In this document: in pieces, positions 1-7,756 of the stretch | Numbering within the stretch: position 1 is the first letter of the stretch | Layout of the letters: every line of letters begins with the position of its first letter | From: JBDIAR01 sp039812545 | GTDB lineage: Bacteria; Actinomycetota; Actinomycetes; Actinomycetales; Dermatophilaceae | NCBI GenBank assembly: GCA_039812545.1 | Contig: JBDIAR010000113.1 | Span: 1-11,608 of the forward strand | DNA length: 11,608 nt | Direction of reading: 5' to 3' | Translations under genes and position numbers: made by a program | The notes under the pieces: model-generated | Told to the model about the DNA's origin: nothing | Databases searched by the model: none | What the model saw: only the letters and a program-made list of their open reading frames with translations

Positions 1-3000
1 CCGTCCGGATCCGTCGAGCCCGAACCGTTCACCGACAGCGTCAGGAAGCTCTCCTGGTGGGTGAAGGACGCGGTGGGCAACTGGTTCGGCGTCGTGCCTC
101 CGCCGGCCTGGAAGTGTGCCGCGATCTCGGCCGGAGTCAGGACCTTGGAGTAGATCGCGACCTCGTCGATCGAGCCGGCGAACCAGTCCGAATCGGCACC
201 CCAACGCGTGTCGCCACCGATCCGCCAGTACCCGGCCGAGCCTTCGGCCTGGGTCTGGGGGTTGGTCCCGACGAGGATCCCGTCGACATACAGCTTCATG
301 CCGTCCGGTCCCTGGTTCGCGACGAGGTAGTGCCACTGCCCGTCGTTGTACGAGGCGGGGCTGGTGGTCACATTGGTCATCCCGGTCCAGGTCCCGAAGC
401 TGAGCTGACCCGAGTTCTCCATCCAGACGTGGCGGTCGTAGCACCAGCTGTTGCCGGTCTGCGCACAGCCCTTGCCGATGAGCTTGCCGCCGTGGGTCGT
501 CGTGGTGTTGAACCACAGTTCCTCGGTGAAGGCTCCCGGAGGTGCTCCCATGTCCATCCCGGTGGCGACACCCGTCGCGAACTGACCGTCGAAGGTGACG
601 GCCGATCCGCTCCCGGTGACCGGAGTGGCCACGCCGTAGGTCACGCCCGTGGCGGTGTAGATGCCGTTGACGCCGTTGGGTGAGGAGTCGGTTGCGACGG
701 TTCCGCCGGGCTCGTTGAGCCGGAAGTACACGTCCGGATTGGCGTCCCACACCGCGCGACCGTAGGAATCGGTCGGTCGGGTCGGCCACGTGGCAGTGCG
801 TCCGCTGGCCGTGTAGTGCGTCCTGACCTGGTCGAGCGTGAGCGCGGTCGGGTAGATCGCGACGTCGTCGATGGTCCCGGCGAACCAGGCGCTGCCGTCC
901 CAGGGGCTGTCGCCACCGATCCGCCAGTACCCGCTGTACGGCTGGGCCGTCGACGTGCCCGAGTTGTGGCCGATCCGCCGACCGTCGACGTACAGGGTCA
1001 CGCCCGTCGCGTCCATGGTCCCCACGACGTGGTGCCAGGCGTTGTCGTTGAGGGCCTGGGAGGTGCTGACGGTGTATGCCCCGTCGCGCCACACCCCGAA
1101 GGTCACGGTCCCGTTCGGCGACATATAGATGTGCCGGTCGTAGTTCGAGCTGGTTCCGGTGTTCTTGTCACCGAAGCCGACGATCTTGCCGCCCGCGGTG
1201 GTCGTCGTCTTGAACCAGGCCTCGGTCGTGAACACGTCCGGACCGAGTACCGGGCTCGCAGTCGCGCCGAACGCACCATCGGTCCCCGGGAAGTCGGAGG
1301 CCAGGTCGCCGTCGCTGACGATTCCACCGGGCACAGCCCTGGTCACCGTCGAAGCCAGGGTCACGTCGTCGAAACCGGTCCAGTCGTACACGGTGGTCCC
1401 GCTGGGCTCGTCCAGGCGCCACAGGTGCTGGGCCCCGTCCGCCTTGACCGCCGCCATGTATGCCGAGTTCCCGCCGCCGGCGGCGATGGTCACGGTTGCC
1501 TGGTTGGGGCTCCACAGCGTGTTGCCGTCTGCGTCGCGAACCCGCACGAGGTAGGTGTGGGTCGATCCGGGAGCCAATCCGGTGTCGTAGATGCCGAGCC
1601 GTGGCAGGGTCCAGAAGTTCGACTTGGCGTCGAGCGTCTTGATGATCGTGCCGTCGCGGTAGATGTCGTAGCTCAGCGTCTCGTTGTCCATGTCCCAGGC
1701 CGACCCGAAGGTCACCCGAGCGGTGCCCGCGGAGAACGACTGGGCGGTGGTCGCCGGCGCCGGGGTCGAGGGAACCGTGCTGTAGGTCGGGCCCATCTTC
1801 TTCGGGGCGCCCGGTCGCTTCTGGAAGCGGACGATGCCCTGCTGGGCCACCCCGTTGACCCGGGGGAACTCGCCGCCGACGACGACGTAGTTGCCGGCCG
1901 AGTCGATCGCCCAGCCCGCCTGACCCGCCGAGGTGTAGGAGCCGAACGCGAAGTTCGGGTACCAGTGCAACAGTTGGGTGTAGGGGATCCCGATGAAGTT
2001 CCAGCCGTAGGCGTCGTTCCTGGTCGTCACACCCGAGGCGTGCGAAACGTGCGCGGCGGCCTTCTGCCAGCGGACCCGCGGATTGGTGTCCGGCCACCCA
2101 CCGATCACGGTGCAGTCGTGCTGGTGCGAGACGTCGTAGACGATGTCGCCGGCCGGCGCGATGTCGTACGTGTCACCGAGGCAGTCGTTGGCCCAGTTGA
2201 TCTGCCCGGTCATCGGGTCGATCGCGAAGGGTCCCTCGAAGGAGGCGCCGGCACCGAAGGCATAGCTGGTGCCGTACACCTGCTCGCCGTCGGTCTTCAG
2301 CGCGGTGATGGCCCCGTTTGCTCCTGCGACGCGGATCTTCTCCTGCGCAGGCCAGGGGTTGACGCTCCCGTCCGACGCCATGAGCGAGCCCATCCCGTAT
2401 GCCGGTTGACCGCTGAGCGTGGTGAAGGAACCACCGGGGATGACGCGCGACTTGTCCGGGGACATCGTCATCGACCAGACGTAGCCGCCCTGGGCCGTCG
2501 GAGCCCAGGGGAGCATGGACCCGTTGACGGTCTGGAAGGCGGCGAGCCGGGTGCGGGTGGCTCCGTTGGCCGAGGTGAAGTTGCCACCGACGTACAGGGT
2601 CGAGTTCGTGACGCCGAACCCCCGAACCTGTCCCCCGACGTTCGGCGCGAACGTCGTCACCAGCGAACCGTCAGCGGTGTTGAAGGCAGCGACGTGGCCG
2701 CGAGCCACTCCGTCGACCGTGGTGAAGTCGCCGCCGACGTAGACCTTCGACCCGTCGAGTGAGGCACGGATGACAAGCCCCTGCGCGTTCAACGAGTGGT
2801 TGAACGTGGCGACGCGAGAACCGGTGCTCAGGCTGTACGCGAAGATGTTGTTCGCCGTGACCTCGCCGGCTCCGCCGGCGGCCACGCCCGGTGGCCGGGC
2901 CTTCGTGAACGACCCGGTGACGTAGACCGTGTCCCCCACGATGGCCTGACTCCACACCACGCCGTTGATCTGCCAGGTCGGCAGCGCGTCGCTGGTGACC

Positions 3001-3131
3001 GTCTCCGGCAGGATCGGGTCGGCCGCGGCTGCGGACGATGCCGCCAAGGGGGTGACCCCGATGGCGAATAGTGCTGCGGTTACCAGTCCCGCCAAGGTAC
3101 GCCGCGGCGTCACCCTGAGCCTTCGGATCAT
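1..3131 (-). CDS. Secreted propeller-LamG-PKD protein, C-terminus beyond the window
   Basis: The frame is open from the ATG at 3131 to the window edge, giving 1043 residues, and the gene continues off the left side. The start is supported by GGGGAG 6 nt upstream, with AAGGAG further back. Residues 1-37 form a signal peptide (RR-rich start, hydrophobic core, AAAA-D cleavage region). Residues about 40-440 carry repeated YVGG-[DN]-F motifs, as in delta-60/DUF5122-type beta-propeller blades. An FN3-like segment covers about 451-550. Two LamG-like (concanavalin-fold) domains follow at about 558-777 and 790-1011, each with a D-x-x-W-H-[HY]-[VL] motif, an LYVDG motif and a closing ID-[DE]-VAIY strand. 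A PKD domain begins near residue 1019 and is cut by the window edge. It is a paralogue of the next gene upstream (3295-7734), aligned almost without gaps. By family, it is probably an extracellular carbohydrate-binding or adhesive surface protein. No enzyme signature is recognised, and the substrate is unknown. Confidence 0.93.
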   Translation of the reverse strand, partial: MIRRLRVTPRRTLAGLVTAALFAIGVTPLAASSAAAADPILPETVTSDALPTWQINGVVWSQAIVGDTVYVTGSFTKARPPGVAAGGAGEVTANNIFAYSLSTGSRVATFNHSLNAQGLVIRASLDGSKVYVGGDFTTVDGVARGHVAAFNTADGSLVTTFAPNVGGQVRGFGVTNSTLYVGGNFTSANGATRTRLAAFQTVNGSMLPWAPTAQGGYVWSMTMSPDKSRVIPGGSFTTLSGQPAYGMGSLMASDGSVNPWPAQEKIRVAGANGAITALKTDGEQVYGTSYAFGAGASFEGPFAIDPMTGQINWANDCLGDTYDIAPAGDIVYDVSHQHDCTVIGGWPDTNPRVRWQKAAAHVSHASGVTTRNDAYGWNFIGIPYTQLLHWYPNFAFGSYTSAGQAGWAIDSAGNYVVVGGEFPRVNGVAQQGIVRFQKRPGAPKKMGPTYSTVPSTPAPATTAQSFSAGTARVTFGSAWDMDNETLSYDIYRDGTIIKTLDAKSNFWTLPRLGIYDTGLAPGSTHTYLVRVRDADGNTLWSPNQATVTIAAGGGNSAYMAAVKADGAQHLWRLDEPSGTTVYDWTGFDDVTLASTVTRAVPGGIVSDGDLASDFPGTDGAFGATASPVLGPDVFTTEAWFKTTTTAGGKIVGFGDKNTGTSSNYDRHIYMSPNGTVTFGVWRDGAYTVSTSQALNDNAWHHVVGTMDATGVTLYVDGRRIGHNSGTSTAQPYSGYWRIGGDSPWDGSAWFAGTIDDVAIYPTALTLDQVRTHYTASGRTATWPTRPTDSYGRAVWDANPDVYFRLNEPGGTVATDSSPNGVNGIYTATGVTYGVATPVTGSGSAVTFDGQFATGVATGMDMGAPPGAFTEELWFNTTTTHGGKLIGKGCAQTGNSWCYDRHVWMENSGQLSFGTWTGMTNVTTSPASYNDGQWHYLVANQGPDGMKLYVDGILVGTNPQTQAEGSAGYWRIGGDTRWGADSDWFAGSIDEVAIYSKVLTPAEIAAHFQAGGGTTPNQLPTASFTHQESFLTLSVNGSGSTDPD
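2162..2189. repeat. 28-bp exact direct repeat, copy A
   Basis: Identical to 6762-6789 and in the same codon phase of the two paralogous exoprotein genes. It encodes the conserved NDCLGDTYD segment of the propeller domain. The flanking bases on both sides differ, so this is the longest exact match at this site. Confidence 0.9.
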
Positions 3132-3216
3132 TTCGTGCTCCCCTACTCCTTCAGCCGCCCCGACCGGGGTGTGCGTGTGTCCTGCTGGAAGTCCCTATTC
3201 GGTTGTCCTGCGGTCG

Positions 3217-3239
3217 CGGGCCGCTCTGGGCGGCCCGCC
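3217..3239 (-). terminator. Second stem-loop in the gap between the two exoprotein genes
   Basis: A perfect 9-bp G+C stem (arms 3217-3225 and 3231-3239) closes a 5-nt loop. It lies 15 nt beyond the larger hairpin in the direction of transcription and has no U-tract. Paired with that hairpin it could be part of a tandem terminator, or it could be a leader structure or RNA stabiliser for the gene that starts at 3131. The structure is plain from the sequence; its function is inferred. Confidence 0.6.
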
Positions 3240-3254
3240 TTGTCGAACGATTTC

Positions 3255-3286
3255 GGCGGACCCGAGACAGGAGTCTCGGGTCCGCC
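3255..3286 (-). terminator. Strong 14-bp stem-loop just after the 1479-residue exoprotein gene
   Basis: A perfect inverted repeat with arms 3255-3268 and 3273-3286 and a 4-nt loop starts 8 nt after the TGA at 3295. The stem is mostly G+C. The sequence after it on the transcribed strand (GAAATCG) is not a U-tract. U-less hairpin terminators are common in actinobacteria, so complete or partial termination is the most likely role. An alternative is 3'-end protection of the upstream message with read-through into the downstream paralogue. Confidence 0.75.
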
Positions 3287-3294
3287 GCGCTGCA

Positions 3295-6200
3295 TCATGG
3301 CCGGGATGGCCCGATCCACAGATGGTCGAAGGCGAACAGCACGGGAACGCCCGTGGCGCTGGCGGTGACGTAGGCATACATGCCCACCGCCCCCGCTGCT
3401 TGCAGAGCCGCCGTCGAGTCGGTGGTGGAAACCGTCCAGGCAGTCGGCTCGGTCGTCCCCACCTTCCACACCTTCACGCGCACCGCGGTCGGAGCCGTCC
3501 CGACCACCTGCGTGCGCACGTTGAGCTTGTCACCCACCGCGTAGGTCAGCCCGGGGGCGACCCCCGTCGCCAGGACCGTCTCGGTGCCGCTGATCATCTT
3601 GGTGACGTATGCCGTCACGACCCCGTCGGCGCCGATCTTCAACTTCCCGCGGTAGTCGGCCGTCGAGCTGACCTGGCGCCCGAGGACGCTGACGTACACG
3701 CCACCGCCCGTCGGCGCCTTGTCCGTCGTGACGGTCATGGCGGCCTCGGTGTCCGTCGCCGAGACGGCACCCAGGGACACCGTGGCGCCCGATCCGGCTC
3801 CCAGGCTGATCTTGCCGACGCCGTCACCGACCGAGTAACGGCTCGCGGTCCCGGACGTGGTCCAGGCACCACCGAGTGCGGTCGTGCCCCAGCCGCCGGA
3901 CACCGTGCGCTCGAACTCGTCGATCGCGTAGGCCGGGTTGGCCGCGACGGTGACGCTCGCGGTGTCCGTCGCCGACCCACCGCGATCGTCGGTGACCGTC
4001 AGCGTGACCTGATACGTGCCGGCCGTCGCGTACGAGTGCGTGGCGCTCACGCCGGTACCGGTCGTCCCGTCACCGAAGTTCCAGGCATACGAGGCGATCG
4101 TGCCGTCGGGGTCGGTCGAGCCGGCCCCATTGACGCTCAGATCGAGGAAGTCCTCCTGGTGCGTCATGACGGCCGTGGGCAGCTGGTTCGCCGGCTGTCC
4201 GGCGACCGTGACACGCACCGTCGAGGAGTCGCTCGCCCCGCCGTTGTCGGTGACCGTCAGGGTCACGTCGTAGCTCCCAGCGGCGTCGTAGGTGTGCGTG
4301 GCGGTGGCGCCCGAAGCGCTCTGACCGTCCCCGAATGTCCACTGGTAGGCGCGAATCGTGCCATCGGCATCGGAGGATCCGGACCCGTTGACCGACAGGA
4401 CGAGGAACGACTCGCTGTGCGTGAACGCCGCCACCGGAGCCTGGTTGGCCACCACCGTCACGGGCGTGGTGATCTGCGCGGTCCCGCCCCGGTTGTCGGT
4501 GACCGTCAGGGTGACCTGGTAGGTGCCGGCGGCGGCATAGCGGTGGCTCGCCGTCGCTCCGGTGCCCGTGGTCCCGTCGCCGAAGTTCCAGCTGTAGTCG
4601 CTGATCGTGCCGTCGGGGTCGCTCGAGCCGGTCCCGTCGACGCTCACGTCGAGGAAGCTCTCGGTGTGCGTGAAGGCCGCGGTCGGCAATTCGTTGGGCA
4701 GGACCCCACCACCGGCGCGGTAGTGCGCCTTCACCACATCGAGGCTGAGGACCGTCGGGTAGACGGCGATCTCGTCAAGAGAACCGGCGAGGTAGTTGCT
4801 CGACGTTCCGGTCGAGCAACGGTCGTAGCCCGCACGCCAGTAGCCGAGGTAGTTCTGCGCGTCGACGGCGGTGTTGCTGGCGACGAGGACTCCGTCGACG
4901 TACAGCTTCATCCCGTCCGACCCCTGGGTGGCCACCATGTGGTGCCAGCGCCCGTCGTTGTACGCCGCGGTCGACTCGGCCGTGGAGCGGACGACACCGT
5001 TGGTGAGGAACTGAAGGCGCCCGTTGTTCAGCACGCACACCTGTCGGTCGTACGAGCTGCTGAGCCCCGACGCGGTGTTCCCGAAGCCGATGAGCTTCCC
5101 ACCCTTCGTGGTGGACGTCTGGAACCAGAGTTCCGTCGAGTAGGTGGTCGGGTTGTTCGAGGATTCCCGTCCCACGAGGGTGCTGCTCGATCCGTCGAAC
5201 CGAACTGCGGTATTGGTCGACCCGGCGATCGCACCGGAGACGGCGAACGTCGAGCGCCCGCCGAAAACGCCGTCCTGACCGGTCGTGGAGGAGTCCAGCG
5301 CCGTCGGACCAGCGGCCTCGGCGAGACGCCAGTAGGACTGGGGCCGGTTGTTGAGGACCGCACTGGCGTACCCGTCCCCAGCAGGAGTCGTCGTCCAGCT
5401 CGCCGAGCGTCCCGAGGCGAGGAAATGAGCCTGCACCCGAGCCTGGCTCAGCTGTGCCGGGTAGACGGCGACCTCGTCGATCGCACCGGCCAGAGCCGCG
5501 TTGGTGGGGCGGTTGGTCAGGCCACTCGTCTGGTCGGCCAGGAGTCGCCAGTAGCCGGTGAACGCGGCCATGCTGACGGGAGTCTGGTCGCGCCCGACGA
5601 GTCGACCGTCGACGTACAGCGAGATGCCGGCGTCACCGGCGGTGGCTACCACGTGCCGCCAGGTGCCGTTGTTGATCGCACCGGCGCTCTGGACCGTGCG
5701 CACCGTCCCGTTCGTGAGGGCGAAGTTCACCCGTCCGGCGTTGCTCAAGTACAGCACCATGTCGTTCGTCGCGGAGGCGCTGGTCCCGGACTGGCTGTCC
5801 CCGAAGCCGACGATTCGTCCGCCGGCGGCCGAGGCCGTGTTCACCCAGGCCTCGACCGAGACGTTGGCCGGGTGGACCTCGGCATTGGCCGTGGTGACCT
5901 TCGGGGTGCTTCCCCCGGACCCCGAGACCGCCGTCCCGGAAACCGCCCCCGACGCGCCGAAGGTGAGACCGGTTGCCGTTCCGTCATCGAAGGCGGCGGA
6001 GTCCATCACCGTGGGCCCGCTGTCGTCGAGCCGCCACAGGTGGCTGGGCGCATCGGCTTGAACGGCCGCCTGGTACGGACCCGGCTCCGTGCTGGACACG
6101 GTGACGGGCGCGGACGCGACAGACCACTGATTGTTGCCCGCTGGGTCCTTGACGCGCACCTTGTAGGTGTGGGTTGTCCCCGGGGCCGCCCCGGTGTCGC

Positions 6201-7734
6201 GGAATCCCAGCTTCGGCAGCCGCCAGAACGAGCTGTCCTTGGTGATCGTGGCGATGGAGGGGCCGTTGTCGCGGTACAGGTCGTAGGTCAGGTTCAGGTC
6301 GTCGCGGTCCCACGTGGTGTTCCACGCAACGCGAACAACGCCGGCGTCCGCAGAGGTGGCGGTGGGGGTCATCCCCGCGCTGTACAGGGGCTTCTGGCCC
6401 GCAGCGCCGGCCCCACGCATGACGAAGCGCGCCAGGCCCTGCTGAGCGACGCCGTTGACGGTGGGGAATTCGCCGCCCAGGACCACGTACTGGCTCGTGC
6501 CGGTCACCGACCAGGCGGCCTGCCGGGAAGCGGTGTAGGTACCGAACTCCAGGTCCGGGTACCACTGGACGCGGCCGGCATACGGCAGACCACGGAAGTC
6601 CCAGCCGTAGGCGTCCTTGACGGTGATGGTGCCCGTCGGGAAGGTGGGCGACGCCGTCGCCTTCTGCCAACGGGACCGCGGGCTGGTGTCCGGGAAGTCG
6701 TTGATGGCCGTGCAGTTGTGCGAGTGGCTCACGGAGTACAGCACCTGGGCCTGGGGGAAGGTGTCGTACGTGTCACCGAGGCAGTCGTTCACCCAGTTGA
6801 TGTCGCCCGTGACAGGGTTGGCCGCGAAGGTCCCCTCGAAGGAGGCCCCGGCGCCGAAGGCGTACCCCGATCCGTAGATCTGGGTTCCGTCCGTCTTGAG
6901 GCTGGTGATCCCGCCGTTGAGGCCGGCCGTGCGGATCCGCTGAGTAGCGGCCCAGGGCAGAACGTCTCCGGTGGCCGCGTCGAGGGCGCCCATGCCGTAG
7001 GCGTCGACGCCGTTGAGGAACGAGAACGAGCCACCGACGACGACGCGAGAGGCGTCCGGCGCGAGAACCATCGTCCACACATAGCCGCCATCACCGGTCG
7101 CCGTGGGCGCCCAGGGCTTCATGGTCCGCGTCGCGACCTCGAACGCGGCCAGCGACCCGCGCGGTTGGCCGTTGGCGGACTGGAAGTTCCCCCCCACATA
7201 GACGGTGTCATTCGTGGGGACGATCCCCCGAACCTGCCCCTGGACGTTGGGGTTCCAGTCGGTCAGCGACCCATCAGCGGTGTTGAACGAGGCGATGTGG
7301 TTGCGGGGAAGGCCGTCGACCGCGGTGAAGTCGCCGCCGACGTAGATGCGTGAACCATCCTGGGACGCGGTCACCACGAGCCCCTGGGCATCGAGCGAGT
7401 GGTCGAAGCCTGCGATGCGTTCGCCGGTGGTGATGTCGTAGGCCAAGATGTTCGCGGCGGGCGCCTCGCCGGCGCCACCGGCCGCGACACCGCTCGGCCG
7501 GGACTTGGTGAACGACCCCACGGCATACACGGTCGTCCCGACGACGGTCTGACTCCAGACCACGCCGTCGATCTGCACCGTCGGGAGCACGGCGGCTCCG
7601 ACCGGCGTGGGGAGCGTGGGCGGCTCGGCGGCCGCGACCTGAGCCGGCGCGACGAGCCCCAAGGTGGTGAGCGTGATGGTGGTGGCCGCGGCCATCAAGC
7701 GCCGCGTGGCAACACCCCAAGAACGAACCTGCAT
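3295..7734 (-). CDS. Secreted propeller-FN3-LamG-PKD surface protein, 1479 residues
   Basis: This is the largest complete gene in the window. The ATG start is supported by GGGGGAG 8 nt upstream. Residues 1-36 are a signal peptide ending in AQVAAA. Residues about 40-440 form a beta-propeller-like region with GG-x-F motifs near 133, 181, 234 and 420. It holds a conserved NDCLGDTYD segment and an SH-x-HNC motif (C318, H337, H339, C341). An FN3-like segment lies at about 452-548. LamG-like domains lie at about 554-773 and 789-1009, with WRL, LYVDG and IDE-[VI]-AVYP motifs. Three PKD domains (about 1017-1095, 1100-1178 and 1186-1264) carry FGDG motifs. A final domain of about 210 residues (1270-1479) begins DEFERT and ends in HLWIGPSRP. 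There is no LPxTG signal or C-terminal membrane anchor, so the protein is probably released or held non-covalently. It follows the flippase by 22 nt, which suggests co-transcription with glycan genes. Glycan binding is inferred from LamG and PKD folds; an enzymatic role is not excluded. Confidence 0.96.
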   Translation of the reverse strand: MQVRSWGVATRRLMAAATTITLTTLGLVAPAQVAAAEPPTLPTPVGAAVLPTVQIDGVVWSQTVVGTTVYAVGSFTKSRPSGVAAGGAGEAPAANILAYDITTGERIAGFDHSLDAQGLVVTASQDGSRIYVGGDFTAVDGLPRNHIASFNTADGSLTDWNPNVQGQVRGIVPTNDTVYVGGNFQSANGQPRGSLAAFEVATRTMKPWAPTATGDGGYVWTMVLAPDASRVVVGGSFSFLNGVDAYGMGALDAATGDVLPWAATQRIRTAGLNGGITSLKTDGTQIYGSGYAFGAGASFEGTFAANPVTGDINWVNDCLGDTYDTFPQAQVLYSVSHSHNCTAINDFPDTSPRSRWQKATASPTFPTGTITVKDAYGWDFRGLPYAGRVQWYPDLEFGTYTASRQAAWSVTGTSQYVVLGGEFPTVNGVAQQGLARFVMRGAGAAGQKPLYSAGMTPTATSADAGVVRVAWNTTWDRDDLNLTYDLYRDNGPSIATITKDSSFWRLPKLGFRDTGAAPGTTHTYKVRVKDPAGNNQWSVASAPVTVSSTEPGPYQAAVQADAPSHLWRLDDSGPTVMDSAAFDDGTATGLTFGASGAVSGTAVSGSGGSTPKVTTANAEVHPANVSVEAWVNTASAAGGRIVGFGDSQSGTSASATNDMVLYLSNAGRVNFALTNGTVRTVQSAGAINNGTWRHVVATAGDAGISLYVDGRLVGRDQTPVSMAAFTGYWRLLADQTSGLTNRPTNAALAGAIDEVAVYPAQLSQARVQAHFLASGRSASWTTTPAGDGYASAVLNNRPQSYWRLAEAAGPTALDSSTTGQDGVFGGRSTFAVSGAIAGSTNTAVRFDGSSSTLVGRESSNNPTTYSTELWFQTSTTKGGKLIGFGNTASGLSSSYDRQVCVLNNGRLQFLTNGVVRSTAESTAAYNDGRWHHMVATQGSDGMKLYVDGVLVASNTAVDAQNYLGYWRAGYDRCSTGTSSNYLAGSLDEIAVYPTVLSLDVVKAHYRAGGGVLPNELPTAAFTHTESFLDVSVDGTGSSDPDGTISDYSWNFGDGTTGTGATASHRYAAAGTYQVTLTVTDNRGGTAQITTPVTVVANQAPVAAFTHSESFLVLSVNGSGSSDADGTIRAYQWTFGDGQSASGATATHTYDAAGSYDVTLTVTDNGGASDSSTVRVTVAGQPANQLPTAVMTHQEDFLDLSVNGAGSTDPDGTIASYAWNFGDGTTGTGVSATHSYATAGTYQVTLTVTDDRGGSATDTASVTVAANPAYAIDEFERTVSGGWGTTALGGAWTTSGTASRYSVGDGVGKISLGAGSGATVSLGAVSATDTEAAMTVTTDKAPTGGGVYVSVLGRQVSSTADYRGKLKIGADGVVTAYVTKMISGTETVLATGVAPGLTYAVGDKLNVRTQVVGTAPTAVRVKVWKVGTTEPTAWTVSTTDSTAALQAAGAVGMYAYVTASATGVPVLFAFDHLWIGPSRP
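3943..4686 (-). repeat. Three tandem PKD-domain coding repeats
   Basis: Three successive units of about 250 bp (4686-4450, 4437-4201 and 4179-3943) each encode a PKD domain with a [P]-x-A-x-x-TH start, an FGDG turn and a TLTVTD strand. The first and third units are nearly identical in their central part, both with WNFGDGTTGTG and GTYQVTLTVTD. This suggests recent duplication or gene conversion. PKD arrays usually act as rigid extracellular spacers. Confidence 0.9.
6762..6789. repeat. 28-bp exact direct repeat, copy B
   Basis: Identical to 2162-2189, 4600 bp away, inside the paralogous gene and in the same codon phase. It reflects strong conservation of this segment and could serve as a recombination site between the paralogues. 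Confidence 0.9.
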
Positions 7735-7756
7735 TGTTGTTACTCCCCCATACTCT

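Noticed and set aside
816..2762. A plus-strand open frame of 648 codons
   Set aside because: It is the codon-matched complement of the partial exoprotein gene at 1-3131, bounded by the positions of TCA codons in that gene. No recognisable protein features.
3943..4686. Regular repeats of about 250 bp considered as a CRISPR or mobile-element signal
   Set aside because: The repeats are in-frame PKD-domain coding units with diverged sequence, not short identical repeats with unique spacers. No transposase or terminal inverted repeats were seen anywhere in the window.
2965..7353. A plus-strand open frame of 1462 codons opposite the large exoprotein gene
   Set aside because: It runs codon-for-codon opposite the real gene, so it stays open simply because that gene avoids TTA, CTA and TCA codons. 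Its product is Arg/Gly/Val/Asp-rich with no domain, while the minus strand shows a signal peptide and clear LamG and PKD motifs.
7740..7751. A three-codon mini-ORF (ATG GGG GAG TAA) just before the exoprotein start
   Set aside because: It has no ribosome binding site of its own; the GGGGGAG within it is simply the binding site for the ATG at 7734.
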